From positions 1 through 64,000 of the forward strand of contig NZ_NTGE01000101.1 in the NCBI RefSeq assembly GCF_002291145.1: DNA of 64,000 bases, written 5' to 3'. Source of the stretch: Streptomyces sp. SA15 (lineage in GTDB: Bacteria > Actinomycetota > Actinomycetes > Streptomycetales > Streptomycetaceae). The notes under the pieces are model-generated. The model was not told where the DNA came from. It was given only the letters and a program-made list of their open reading frames with translations, and made no database searches. Shown here in pieces: positions 37,499 through 45,665 of this stretch (its first letter is position 1; each line of letters starts with the position of its first letter). Made by a program: the position numbers and the translations under genes.

Positions 37499-38580
37499 AC
37501 CCTCCCGTTCACCACCACCCGCAACGGGGCCCCCAGCACGCGTACATCCGTGCGGGGGTCCCGTTCGTACACCACCAGGTCCGCTGCCGCCCCCTCCTCC
37601 AGCCCGGGCCGCCCCAGCCACTTCCGCGCGCCCCATGTCGTCGCCGACAGGGCCTCCACCGGGCGGATGCCGGCGGTGACCAGCTCCGCCACCTCCTCCG
37701 CCACCAGCCCGTGCGGCAGCGAGCCCCCCGCGTCCGTGCCGACATACACCGGAATCCCGGCGTCGTACGCGTTGCGCACCGTGTCGTAGCGGCGTTCGTA
37801 CAACCGCCTCATGTGGGACGACCACTGAGGGAACTTGGTCTCGCCGCCGGCGGCGAGCTGGGGGAACGTCGCGATGTTCACCAGCGTCGGGACGATCGCC
37901 ACGCCGCGCGACGCGAACAGCGGGATCAGGTCCTCCGTCAGGCCCGTGGCGTGTTCGATGCAGTCGATGCCCGACTCCACCAGGTCGCGGAGGGAGGACT
38001 CCGCGAAACAGTGGGCCGTCACGCGGGCGCCCAGGCGGTGGGCCTCCCTGATCGCCGCCTCGATCGCGTCCCGCGGCCAGCAGGGCGACAGGTCGCCCAC
38101 CTCCCGGTCGATCCAGTCGCCGACCAGCTTCACCCAGCCGTCGCCGCGCCGGGCCTCCTGGGCGACGTACGCGACGAGGTCCTCCGGCTCGATCTCCCAC
38201 GCGAAGTCACGGATGTAGCGGCGGGTGCGCGCGATGTGCCGGCCCGCGCGGATGATCTTCGGGAGGTCCTCGCGGTCGTCGATCCAGCGGGTGTCGGAGG
38301 GGGAGCCCGCGTCGCGGATGAGGAGCGTGCCCGCGTCGCGGTCGGTCAGCGCCTGCTTCTCCGCGACGTCCTGGTCGACCGGGCCGTGCGGGCCGAGGCC
38401 CACGTGGCAGTGCGCGTCGACCAGGCCGGGCAGCGCCCAGCCCTTCACCGTGCGGATGTCACGGGCGTGAGCGGGACGGTCGTAGGAGATACGGCCGTCG
38501 ACCATCCACAGCTCGTCCCGGACGTCCTCGGGTCCGACCAGGACCCGTCCCTTCACATGCAGCACCGCGGGATCGCTCAT
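37489..38580 (-). CDS. Metal-dependent amidohydrolase
   Basis: 363 residues of the amidohydrolase superfamily (imidazolonepropionase/prolidase-like branch). Metal ligands are visible: LVDAHCHVGLG near residue 55, a lysine in DGWVKLVGDW near 150, VTAHCFAES near 187, IEHATGL near 208 and the catalytic Asp in VGTDAGGS near 280. The chosen ATG has AAGGTG before it. It is the last gene in the same direction as a polar amino-acid ABC transporter, from which it is ten bases distant, so it may cleave an imported amide, N-acyl amino acid or cyclic derivative. The substrate cannot be read from the sequence. Confidence 0.85.
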   Translation of the reverse strand: MSDPAVLHVKGRVLVGPEDVRDELWMVDGRISYDRPAHARDIRTVKGWALPGLVDAHCHVGLGPHGPVDQDVAEKQALTDRDAGTLLIRDAGSPSDTRWIDDREDLPKIIRAGRHIARTRRYIRDFAWEIEPEDLVAYVAQEARRGDGWVKLVGDWIDREVGDLSPCWPRDAIEAAIREAHRLGARVTAHCFAESSLRDLVESGIDCIEHATGLTEDLIPLFASRGVAIVPTLVNIATFPQLAAGGETKFPQWSSHMRRLYERRYDTVRNAYDAGIPVYVGTDAGGSLPHGLVAEEVAELVTAGIRPVEALSATTWGARKWLGRPGLEEGAAADLVVYERDPRTDVRVLGAPLRVVVNGRVMG

Positions 38581-38590
38581 GTACCGCACC

Positions 38591-39403
38591 TTAGTCAGGC
38601 GTGCCGCCCACCTGATCGGAGGCCTCCTCTTCCACATCCGCCATCGCCGGGTCGAGCAACCTCGACAGGAAGTGGCGGGTGCGTTCGTGACGGGGGTCGC
38701 CGATGACCTGCTCGGGGGTGCCGTCCTCGACGATCACTCCGCCGTCCATGAAGACGACACGGTCGGCGACCTCGCGGGCGAAGGTCATCTCGTGGGTGAC
38801 GACCATCATCGTCATGCCCTCGTTCGCCAGCATGCGCATCACCGCCAGTACGTCACCCACCAGCTCCGGGTCCAGTGCCGACGTCGGCTCGTCGAACAGC
38901 ATCACCTCGGGGCCCATCGACAGCGAACGGGCGATCGCGACGCGCTGTTGCTGGCCGCCGGAGAGGGAGGCGGGGTAGGCGTCCGCCTTGTCCGACAGGC
39001 CCACCCGCTCCAGGTTCTCGGCGGCCACCTTTGCGGCCTCCGCCTTGTCGCGCCGGAGCACCCTGCGCTGCGGCAGCGTCAGGTTCTCGGTCACCGTGAG
39101 GTGCGGGAAGAGGTTGAACTGCTGGAAGACCATGCCGATACGGCGGCGTACGGCGTCGATGTCGACGTCGGGGTCCGTGAGTTCGACGCCGCCGACGAAG
39201 ACCTGGCCCTTCGTCGGCTCCTCGAGGAGGTTCACGCAGCGCAGCAACGTCGACTTGCCCGAGCCGGACGGGCCGATCACGCACACGACCTCGCCCTGGG
39301 CGATCTCCAGGTCGATGCCGCGCAGCACCTCGTTGTCGCCGAACGACTTGTGCAGGCCCTGGACTTGGATCTCCGGCCGCCCGCCGAGAGTCTTCTCGCT
39401 CAT
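38591..39403 (-). CDS. Polar amino-acid ABC transporter ATP-binding protein
   Basis: 270 residues of the GlnQ/HisP type. Walker A GPSGSGKST is near residue 43, the Q-loop in GMVFQQFNLFPH, signature LSGGQQQRVAIARSL near 148, and Walker B VMLFDEPTSALDPELV followed by the switch histidine in VVTHEM. A frame extends upstream, but the ATG at 39403 overlaps the permease stop (ATGA) and gives the family length. The C-terminal 25 residues are acidic and variable. Confidence 0.94.
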   Translation of the reverse strand: MSEKTLGGRPEIQVQGLHKSFGDNEVLRGIDLEIAQGEVVCVIGPSGSGKSTLLRCVNLLEEPTKGQVFVGGVELTDPDVDIDAVRRRIGMVFQQFNLFPHLTVTENLTLPQRRVLRRDKAEAAKVAAENLERVGLSDKADAYPASLSGGQQQRVAIARSLSMGPEVMLFDEPTSALDPELVGDVLAVMRMLANEGMTMMVVTHEMTFAREVADRVVFMDGGVIVEDGTPEQVIGDPRHERTRHFLSRLLDPAMADVEEEASDQVGGTPD

Positions 39404-40233
39404 TTCACGGCCTCCTGGGCCTTGGCCTCCATACGGCGTACGACGAAGCCGAGCGGGATCGTCACCAGCAGATAGCACAGGCCGGCGACGAGGATCGGCG
39501 TGGAGTTGGCGGTCGTACTGGCCAAGTCACGGCCGTACTTGGACAGTTCACGCTCCCCCAGGGTGACGCCGAGGAACAGCACCAGCGAGGAGTCCTTGAA
39601 GAGCAGGACCAGTTCGTTGGTGAGCGGAGGGAGGATGATGCGGAACGCCTGCGGGATGATGATCGAGATCATGGCGCGGGCGGGAGAGAAGCCCAGGGAA
39701 CGGGCCGCCTCCATCTGGCCCTTGGGGACGGCCTGGATACCCGCTCGGATCGTCTCCGCCATGTACGCCGCCGCCACCAGACCGAGCGCGAGCGCGACCT
39801 TGCCGTACGTGCCGCCGATGATCTCCGTGCCCGGGAAGGCGAGCGGGACGGCGACGCCGATGAAGATGAAGATCAGCAGGGCGGGCAGGCCGCGGAAGAT
39901 CTCGATGTACACGCCGGCGAACCAGCGGTACGGCCCCACCGACGACAGCCGCATCAGCGCGATCACCATGCCGAGCACCAGGCCGACGACGAAGCCGGAC
40001 ACGGTGTAGAGCACGGTGTTCTTCAGCGCCAGCGTGATGACGTCCGGGAACATCTGGTCGGCGATGTCCGCCTGCGCGAACTGGTTCTGCAGCCGGTCCC
40101 AGTCCGCCGAGACCGCGAAGGCGATCACGGCGGCGAGGAAGACGGCGTACTGGACGCCCCGCGACAGGCGGCGCTTCTGACGCCGGGTCAGGCCCTTCCT
40201 GCGAGGCGCGGCTTCCAGCTTCGTATCACTCAT
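39400..40233 (-). CDS. Polar amino-acid ABC transporter permease (HisM type)
   Basis: 277 residues; a basic N-terminal tail (RRKGLTRRQKRRLSR) precedes about five or six helices. The conserved loop ETIRAGIQAVPKGQMEAARSLG near residue 160 is the EAA-type coupling motif of the HisMQ family. It overlaps both neighbours by four bases, so the three transporter genes are co-translated. A single permease gene implies a homodimeric channel. The substrate is probably an acidic or polar amino acid. Confidence 0.93.
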   Translation of the reverse strand: MSDTKLEAAPRRKGLTRRQKRRLSRGVQYAVFLAAVIAFAVSADWDRLQNQFAQADIADQMFPDVITLALKNTVLYTVSGFVVGLVLGMVIALMRLSSVGPYRWFAGVYIEIFRGLPALLIFIFIGVAVPLAFPGTEIIGGTYGKVALALGLVAAAYMAETIRAGIQAVPKGQMEAARSLGFSPARAMISIIIPQAFRIILPPLTNELVLLFKDSSLVLFLGVTLGERELSKYGRDLASTTANSTPILVAGLCYLLVTIPLGFVVRRMEAKAQEAVK

Positions 40234-41099
40234 GAGGCGGAGGGCGACGCCGCGGACTCACCCTTTGCCGTAGAAGCGTCGTACGGGCCGATCCACTGCT
40301 CGTAGAGCTTCTTGTACGTGCCGTCGGCCTTGGCGTCCGCGATCGCCTTGTTGATGGCGGCGAGGAGCTCGGTGTTGCCCTTCTTCACCGTGAAGCCGTA
40401 CTGCTCACCGGTGTTGAGGTTGTCGACCACCTCGAAGGCGTCGGCGTTGGCCTGGTCCTTCAGCCAGCCCTGGACCACCGGGTAGTCGATGATGACGGCC
40501 TTGACCTGGCCGGTGCGCAGGCCGTTGAGAACGGCGTCGGAGGACTCGAAGGAGACCGGGTCGAAGCCCTGCTTCTTCGCGTAGTCCTCGCCGGTGGTCT
40601 GCGCCTGGGCGCCCAGCTTCACGTTCTTGGACTTCACGTCGGCGAGGGAGCCGACGCCGGCTTTCTTGTCGACCAGGACGGCCTGGGTGGCGTCGAAGTA
40701 CGGATCGGAGAAGTCGACGTTCTTCTTGCGCTCCTCGGTGATGGTCATGCCGGCCGCGGCGAGGTCGCACTGGCCGGAGTTGAGGGACCCGCCGGTCTTG
40801 AAGTTCTCGAAGGGCTGGTCGAGGATCTCCTGCTTCACGCCCAGGTCCTTGGCGACCAGGTCGATCAGCGAGACGTCGAAGCCCTGCACCTTGCCGTCGA
40901 TCTCCGACTGGAAGGGCGGATACGGCAGGTGCGTGCAGGTGGTGAGCTGCCCGCCCTTGACCAGTTCGACCCCGCCTGCGGCGGTCTTCGAGCCGCTGCC
41001 GCCGTCGTCGCTGGAGGTGCATGCGGACACGAGCATCAGCCCGGCCGTCGCGGTGATGGCGGCCAGGACGCGGGTCCGGCGCCCGAGGAGCGTGTTCAC
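40230..41099 (-). CDS. Polar amino-acid ABC transporter substrate-binding lipoprotein
   Basis: 289 residues. The signal peptide ends in a lipobox (LMLVSACTSS, Cys near 27), so it is membrane-anchored outside the cell. The SBP family 3 fold is shown by QSEIDGKVQGFDVSLIDLVAKD-like text near 63-85, SGQCDLAAAGMTITEERKK near 111 and DPYFDATQAVLVDKK near 132. It is the first gene of the transporter operon and has a good promoter with a palindrome upstream. Glutamate or another polar amino acid is likely, but specificity is uncertain. Confidence 0.92.
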   Translation of the reverse strand: MNTLLGRRTRVLAAITATAGLMLVSACTSSDDGGSGSKTAAGGVELVKGGQLTTCTHLPYPPFQSEIDGKVQGFDVSLIDLVAKDLGVKQEILDQPFENFKTGGSLNSGQCDLAAAGMTITEERKKNVDFSDPYFDATQAVLVDKKAGVGSLADVKSKNVKLGAQAQTTGEDYAKKQGFDPVSFESSDAVLNGLRTGQVKAVIIDYPVVQGWLKDQANADAFEVVDNLNTGEQYGFTVKKGNTELLAAINKAIADAKADGTYKKLYEQWIGPYDASTAKGESAASPSAS

Positions 41100-41140
41100 G
41101 GCGGGCCTTCCTTGAGCCTTTGAGGAAACTGTGGGTTCCG

Positions 41141-41169
41141 ATTATAAGGAGATGTTTGAGTCTCTCAAA
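41141..41169 (-). promoter_or_regulatory. Promoter of the amino-acid transporter operon with overlapping palindrome
   Basis: On the minus strand a perfect TATAAT (41146-41141) follows TTGAGA (41168-41163) at 16 bases. The -35 lies inside TTTGAG-AGA-CTCAAA (41155-41169), a perfect inverted repeat that could be an operator occluding RNA polymerase. Confidence 0.7.
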
Positions 41170-41315
41170 CCAAACTGATGGCCGCGAGGCCGCCTGACCT
41201 AAGAACCTGGCCCAAGAAGTCGCCAGTCCCCAGGGTGCTGGGACAGCCGGTGGGCCCTCGACGACCGCCGGTTACCCTCGACTCGACTACCCCGTGAGTG
41301 AAGAGAGCACCTGTC

Positions 41316-42416
41316 GTGGCGCATCCGTTTCTGGACCTGGCCCCGTTGACCGCCGCGCACTTCGCGTCGATCGAGGACCGCGTGGCGCGGCTGCTGAGCA
41401 CCGAGCAGGACGTCGTGATCATGCAGGGCGAGGCCCTGCTGCCGCTGGAGGGGGCGATCCGTGGGACGGCCGGTCCCGGCACGACCGCGCTGAACGTGAT
41501 CACGGGTCCGTACGGGCAGACCTTCGGCGACTGGCTGCGGGACTGCGGCGCGACGGTGATCGACCTGGCGGTTCCCTTCCATACGGCGGTCACGGCCGAG
41601 CAGATCCGGGAGGCCTTCGCCGAGCACCCGGAAATCGACTTCGTGTCACTGGTGCACGCGGAGGCGGCGACCGGCAACACCAACCCGGTCGCGGAGATCG
41701 GCGAGGTGGTACGGGAGCGGGGCGCGCTGTTCTACCTGGACGCCGTCGCCTCCGTCGGGGCCGAGCCGGTGCTGCCGGACGCGTGGGGCGTGGACCTGTG
41801 CGTGATCGGGGCACAGAAGGCGATGGGCGGGCCTGCGGGCGTCTCGGCGGTGTCGGTGAGCGAGCGGGCGTGGGCGCGGATGGCGGCGAATCCGGGGGCG
41901 CCGCGACGGTCGTACCTCTCCTTGCTGGACTGGAAGGAACGGTGGATCGACGGCGGCCGGAAGGTCCTGCCGCACGCGCCGGCGCAGTTGGAGATGCTGG
42001 CGCTTGAGGCGTGTGTGGCGCGGATCGAGGCGGATGGGTTGGACGCGGTGATGACTCGGCACGCGTCGGCCGCGGCGGCCACTCGGGCGGGGGCGGTGGC
42101 CTTGGGCGGGGGGCTGGAGCCGTATGTGTACGAGGCGGTGGATGCGGCGCCGGTCGCTACGACGCTGAGGGCGCCGTCGGCGGTGGTGGCGTCGGAGTTG
42201 GTGGCGCGGGCGGTGGCGGCGGACCCGGGGGTGCCGCTGGCGGCGGGTGGGGGTGCGTTGGCCAAGGAGATGATCCGGGTGAACCACTACGGGGTCGACG
42301 CGACTCGGGGGGCGGTGCGGGCGAGTCTTTCGGCGTTGGGGGGCGCGTTGCGTGAGAAGGGGCTGGGTGTGGATGTGGAGGGGGCGCTGCGGGCCGTGGA
42401 GGGGGCGTGGCGGTGA
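41316..42416 (+). CDS. Class V aminotransferase (alanine-glyoxylate/serine-pyruvate type)
   Basis: 366 residues of PLP fold type I. VITGPYGQTFGDWLRDCGA near residue 65, the Asp in LFYLDAVASVGAEPV near 140 and the PLP lysine in CVIGAQKAMGGPAGVSAV near 163 fit the alanine-glyoxylate aminotransferase family; MIRVNHYG lies near the C-terminus. The GTG at 41316 gives an N-terminus (VAHPFLDLAPL) like Streptomyces relatives; GTG 41298 is also in frame. It diverges from the amino-acid transporter. Its codons become less GC3-uniform in the last third (runs of GTGGCG). The physiological amino donor is unknown. Confidence 0.85.
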   Translation: MAHPFLDLAPLTAAHFASIEDRVARLLSTEQDVVIMQGEALLPLEGAIRGTAGPGTTALNVITGPYGQTFGDWLRDCGATVIDLAVPFHTAVTAEQIREAFAEHPEIDFVSLVHAEAATGNTNPVAEIGEVVRERGALFYLDAVASVGAEPVLPDAWGVDLCVIGAQKAMGGPAGVSAVSVSERAWARMAANPGAPRRSYLSLLDWKERWIDGGRKVLPHAPAQLEMLALEACVARIEADGLDAVMTRHASAAAATRAGAVALGGGLEPYVYEAVDAAPVATTLRAPSAVVASELVARAVAADPGVPLAAGGGALAKEMIRVNHYGVDATRGAVRASLSALGGALREKGLGVDVEGALRAVEGAWR

Positions 42417-42486
42417 CCCCATCGGCCTGAACGGCCCGGACCCCATCGGTCTGAACGGCCTCGTCCTCAAACGCCGGACGGGCTGA
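42417..42486. repeat. 24-nt tandem repeat followed by a REP-like Streptomyces repeat
   Basis: CCCCATCGGYCTGAACGGCC occurs at 42417-42436 and 42441-42460 (period 24), starting directly at the aminotransferase stop. The second copy runs into a 30-base block (42457-42486) identical to 13534-13563 inside cobB. Here the repeat is in its usual place between two genes. Confidence 0.85.
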
Positions 42487-42510
42487 AATACCCCATGTCA
42501 TGCTCCCCCT

Positions 42511-43038
42511 ATGACCGCCAACACACCCCTCACCCTCCCCGACGGCCGCCCCATCCCCCTCCTCACCGGCGACGAACGCCCCATGCTCGAAAGCTGGCTT
42601 GCCTTTCATCGCGGCACCCTGGAGCTGAAGTGCGCCGAGTTGGACGACAAGCAGGTGCGGACCGCGTCCGCCGAGCCGTCCTCGCTGACGTTGCTCGGGC
42701 TGGTGCAGCACCTCACGGAGGTCGAGCGGAACTGGTTCCAGCGGGTGGCCGCGGGGCTGGACGTGCCGCCGGTGTACGGGAAGGGGAACGGGTACGTCCT
42801 CGAACCGGAGCGAGGGCTCGACGAGGCGTTGGCCGTGTGGAAGCGGGAGATCGCGCGAGGGAAGGAGCTGTGTGCCGGGCGGGCGCTGGACGACGTCGGG
42901 CGGATCGCCGACGGTCCGATGGCCGGTCTTGAGGTCAGTCTGCGCTGGGTGTACGTGCACATGATCGAGGAGTACGCGCGGCACAACGGGCACGCGGACA
43001 TCTTGCGGGAGCGGATCGACGGAGTAACCGGAGCCTAA
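42511..43038 (+). CDS. DinB-like (DUF664) putative thiol-dependent transferase
   Basis: 175 residues, a four-helix-bundle DinB/YfiT-superfamily protein. Candidate metal-binding histidines are in LGLVQHLTEVERNWF near residue 63 and VHMIEEYARHNGHADILRE near 148, matching the H-x3-E/H-x3-H arrangement of DUF664 proteins. Family members in actinomycetes are linked to mycothiol or bacillithiol chemistry. It is read in the same direction as the aminotransferase but separated from it by 94 bases of repeats, so it probably has its own expression signals. Substrate unknown. Confidence 0.85.
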   Translation: MTANTPLTLPDGRPIPLLTGDERPMLESWLAFHRGTLELKCAELDDKQVRTASAEPSSLTLLGLVQHLTEVERNWFQRVAAGLDVPPVYGKGNGYVLEPERGLDEALAVWKREIARGKELCAGRALDDVGRIADGPMAGLEVSLRWVYVHMIEEYARHNGHADILRERIDGVTGA

Positions 43039-43344
43039 TTCCGCGGTAATTCTGGGAATTCATTCGAGAGCAGCTTCCCGTATTCTTCTGCCCGCTTTCT
43101 CTCGACCTAAACGCGTAGATTCTGCGAACGCCAACCGGAGTAATTCGGGTGGGTCTCGTGGTGGTTACATGCCTGTGACGCGTTACACATCGTGATCGAT
43201 TTGCGCTTTATGTACCGGACAAGCAGGTAGAAATAGGGTCACTTCCACACGTCCGCCCGCGCACGCGCGATAACACAGACGCCGCCCGTGCGTAACCCCG
43301 ACCGGCGATGCAATTTTGAATTTCTCTCGGTAAATTCAATTCGC
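43039..43344 (+). promoter_or_regulatory. Ectoine operon control region with an inverted repeat next to the start codon
   Basis: 306 bases without a gene and distinctly AT-richer than the surroundings. TTGAATTT (43316-43323) and AAATTCAA (43332-43339) form a perfect 8-bp inverted repeat around CTCTCGGT, ending five bases before the ectA ATG. No Shine-Dalgarno is visible between this repeat and the ATG. Possible promoter elements (TTGCGC at 43201, TAGAAAT at 43228) are too far apart to be convincing. The arrangement suggests an operator or RNA hairpin controlling ectA translation. Confidence 0.5.
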
Positions 43345-43887
43345 ATGACTGCCGCACAAGCAGACCTGCAAGGCGATCTGCGAGCCAGCCTGCGAATCGA
43401 CCGCCCGACGGTGGCGGACGGAGCCGCGTTGTGGCGGATGGCCAGGGACTCGAAGGTCCTCGACCTCAACTCGTCGTACAGCTATCTGCTGTGGTGTCGC
43501 GACTTCGCCGCCACGTCGGCCGTCGCGCGCGACGGGCACGGCGAGCCGGTCGGCTTCGTCACCGCGTACGTCCGGCCCGACCGCCCGGACACCCTGCTCG
43601 TCTGGCAGGTGGCCGTGGACGAGGCGTACCGCGGGCTCGGGCTCGCCGCCGCGCTGCTGGACGGGCTGGTCGCACGGACCGCCGCGGAGCACGGGCTGAC
43701 CACCGTCGAGACCACGATCACGCCGGGAAACACCGCCTCAGAGCGGCTGTTCACCTCGTTCGCCGAGCGCCACCGCGCCGGCCTGGAACGCGAGGTGCTG
43801 TTCGAGACGGGTGTCTTCCCCGACGGCCCGCACGACCCCGAAGTCCTGTACCGCATCGGTCCCCTCTCCCTCACGACCTCTGCCTGA
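43345..43887 (+). CDS. ectA: L-2,4-diaminobutyrate N-gamma-acetyltransferase
   Basis: 180 residues of the GNAT fold, the second step of ectoine synthesis (acetyl-CoA plus diaminobutyrate gives N-gamma-acetyl-diaminobutyrate). LDLNSSYSYLLWCRDFAATS near residue 38 is the EctA-specific substrate block. The acetyl-CoA-binding loop is AYRGLGLAAALLDGL near 95, and TTVETTITPGNTASERLF follows near 118. The ATG lacks a clear ribosome-binding site and lies just after an AT-rich inverted repeat. It is the first gene of a complete ectABCD operon. Confidence 0.95.
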   Translation: MTAAQADLQGDLRASLRIDRPTVADGAALWRMARDSKVLDLNSSYSYLLWCRDFAATSAVARDGHGEPVGFVTAYVRPDRPDTLLVWQVAVDEAYRGLGLAAALLDGLVARTAAEHGLTTVETTITPGNTASERLFTSFAERHRAGLEREVLFETGVFPDGPHDPEVLYRIGPLSLTTSA

Positions 43888-43921
43888 CCCCCCACGCAAA
43901 CGCAACGAGGAGCGATTCGTC

Positions 43922-45193
43922 GTGACCATCACCCAGCCCGACCTCAGTGTCTTCGAGACCCTCGAGTCCGAGGTGCGCAGCTACTGCCGCGGCTGGCCCA
44001 CCGTCTTCGACCGCGCACAGGGCAGCCGCATGTACGACGAGGACGGCCATGAGTACCTCGACTTCTTCGCCGGAGCGGGGTCGCTGAACTACGGGCACAA
44101 CAACCCCGTCCTCAAACGGGCGTTGATCGACTACCTGGAGCGGGACGGCGTCACGCACGGGCTCGACATGTCGACCACGGCCAAGCGCGCCTTCCTGGAG
44201 TCCTTCCAGAACCTGGTCCTCCGGCCGCGCGACCTGCCGTACAAGGTCATGTTCCCGGGACCGACCGGCACCAACGCCGTGGAGTCCGCGCTGAAGCTGG
44301 CGCGGAAGGTGAAGGGGCGCGAGGCGATCGTGTCGTTCACCAACGCCTTCCACGGCATGTCGCTCGGCTCGCTCGCCGTGACCGGCAACGCCTTCAAGCG
44401 GGCCGGCGCGGGCATCCCGCTGGTGCACGGGACCCCGATGCCGTTCGACAACTACTTCGACGGCAAGGTCCCGGACTTCCTGTGGTTCGAGCGGCTGCTC
44501 GAGGACCAGGGCTCCGGCCTCAACAAGCCCGCCGCCGTGATCGTGGAGACCGTGCAGGGCGAGGGCGGCATCAACGTCGCGCGCCCGGAGTGGATGCGTG
44601 CGCTCGCCGAGCTGTGCGAGCGCCAGGACATGCTGCTCATCGTCGACGACATCCAGATGGGCTGCGGCCGTACCGGCGCCTTCTTCTCCTTCGAGGAGTC
44701 CGGGATCACGCCGGACATCGTCACCGTCTCCAAGTCCATCAGCGGCTACGGCCTGCCCATGTCGCTGTGCCTGTTCAAGCCGGAGCTGGACATCTGGGAG
44801 CCGGGCGAGCACAACGGCACCTTCCGCGGCAACAACCCCGCCTTCGTCACGGCCACCGCCGCCCTCGAGGCGTACTGGGCGGACGGGTCCGCGATGGAGA
44901 AGCAGACCCAGGCCCGGGGCGAGCAGGTCGAGCAGGCCCTGATCTCCATCACCGAGGAGAACCTCGCCGATGTGAAGGAGTACCGGGGGCGCGGGCTGGT
45001 GTGGGGCATGGAGTTCCACGACAAGGAGCGCGCGGGACGCATCGCGCAGCGCGCCTTCGAACTCGGGCTGCTCATCGAGACGTCGGGCCCGGAGAGCGAG
45101 GTCGTCAAGTTGCTCCCGGCGCTCACCATCACACCTGAGGAGCTGGACGAGGGACTGAGCGTCCTCGCCCGCTCCGTGCGGGAAACCATCTGA
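43922..45193 (+). CDS. ectB: L-2,4-diaminobutyrate:2-oxoglutarate aminotransferase
   Basis: 423 residues, class III aminotransferase. It converts aspartate-beta-semialdehyde and glutamate to diaminobutyrate, the first step of ectoine synthesis. GPTGTNAVESALKLARKVKGR near residue 116 binds PLP phosphate, IVDDIQMGCGRTGAF near 240 is the PLP-ring Asp block, and the Schiff-base lysine is in VTVSKSISGYGLPMS near 270. The GTG start has AGGAG eight bases before it. It begins 34 bases after ectA and is followed by a 60-base repetitive spacer before ectC. Confidence 0.96.
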   Translation: MTITQPDLSVFETLESEVRSYCRGWPTVFDRAQGSRMYDEDGHEYLDFFAGAGSLNYGHNNPVLKRALIDYLERDGVTHGLDMSTTAKRAFLESFQNLVLRPRDLPYKVMFPGPTGTNAVESALKLARKVKGREAIVSFTNAFHGMSLGSLAVTGNAFKRAGAGIPLVHGTPMPFDNYFDGKVPDFLWFERLLEDQGSGLNKPAAVIVETVQGEGGINVARPEWMRALAELCERQDMLLIVDDIQMGCGRTGAFFSFEESGITPDIVTVSKSISGYGLPMSLCLFKPELDIWEPGEHNGTFRGNNPAFVTATAALEAYWADGSAMEKQTQARGEQVEQALISITEENLADVKEYRGRGLVWGMEFHDKERAGRIAQRAFELGLLIETSGPESEVVKLLPALTITPEELDEGLSVLARSVRETI

Positions 45194-45241
45194 GTAGGAC
45201 CATCCGAGCAGAACCATCCGAAGAAACATCTAAGTAGGAGG
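45184..45241 (+). repeat. Fourfold degenerate tandem repeat in the ectB-ectC spacer
   Basis: AACCATCTGAGTAGG, ACCATCCGAGCAGA, ACCATCCGAAGAA and ACATCTAAGTAGGAGG follow each other from the last ectB codons to the ectC ribosome-binding site. The units are 13-16 bases long, and each carries a purine-rich AGNAG or AGGAG-like end. Confidence 0.7.
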
Positions 45242-45253
45242 CATCGCAGCACC

Positions 45254-45658
45254 GTGATCGTCCGTTCGTTCAAGGACATCGAAGGCACAGACCGGCATGT
45301 GAAATCCGCGTCCGGCACCTGGGAGAGCAAACGCATCGTCCTCGCGAAGGAGAAGGTCGGCTTCTCCCTCCACGAGACCACCTTGTACGCGGGTACGGAG
45401 ACGTCGATGTGGTACGCCAACCACGTCGAGGCCGTCGTGTGCGTCGAGGGCGAGGCCGAGCTCACCGACGACGAGACCGGGCAGAAGTACACGATCACGC
45501 CCGGGACCATGTACCTGCTCGACGGGCACGAGCGGCACACGATGCGGATCAAGAAGGACTTTCGCTGCCTCTGCGTCTTCAACCCGCCCGTGACCGGACG
45601 GGAGGACCACGACGAGAACGGCGTCTACCCGCTGCTCACCGAACCCGAGGAGGTGTGA
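45254..45658 (+). CDS. ectC: L-ectoine synthase
   Basis: 134 residues of the cupin fold. It cyclises N-gamma-acetyl-diaminobutyrate to ectoine. WESKRIVLAKEKVGFSLHET near residue 24, YANHVEAVVCVEGEAEL near 54 and YLLDGHERHTMRIKKDFRC near 88 contain the cupin metal ligands (Glu, Tyr and His positions of EctC). The length is normal. The GTG start has GTAGGAGG about 13 bases upstream in the repetitive spacer. It is followed after seven bases by ectD. Confidence 0.96.
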   Translation: MIVRSFKDIEGTDRHVKSASGTWESKRIVLAKEKVGFSLHETTLYAGTETSMWYANHVEAVVCVEGEAELTDDETGQKYTITPGTMYLLDGHERHTMRIKKDFRCLCVFNPPVTGREDHDENGVYPLLTEPEEV

Positions 45659-45665
45659 CATCCCC

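Noticed and set aside
44111..44122. CGTCCTCAAACG in ectB as another copy of the REP-like repeat
   Set aside because: The match is only about 12 bases inside a conserved coding region and lacks the rest of the element.
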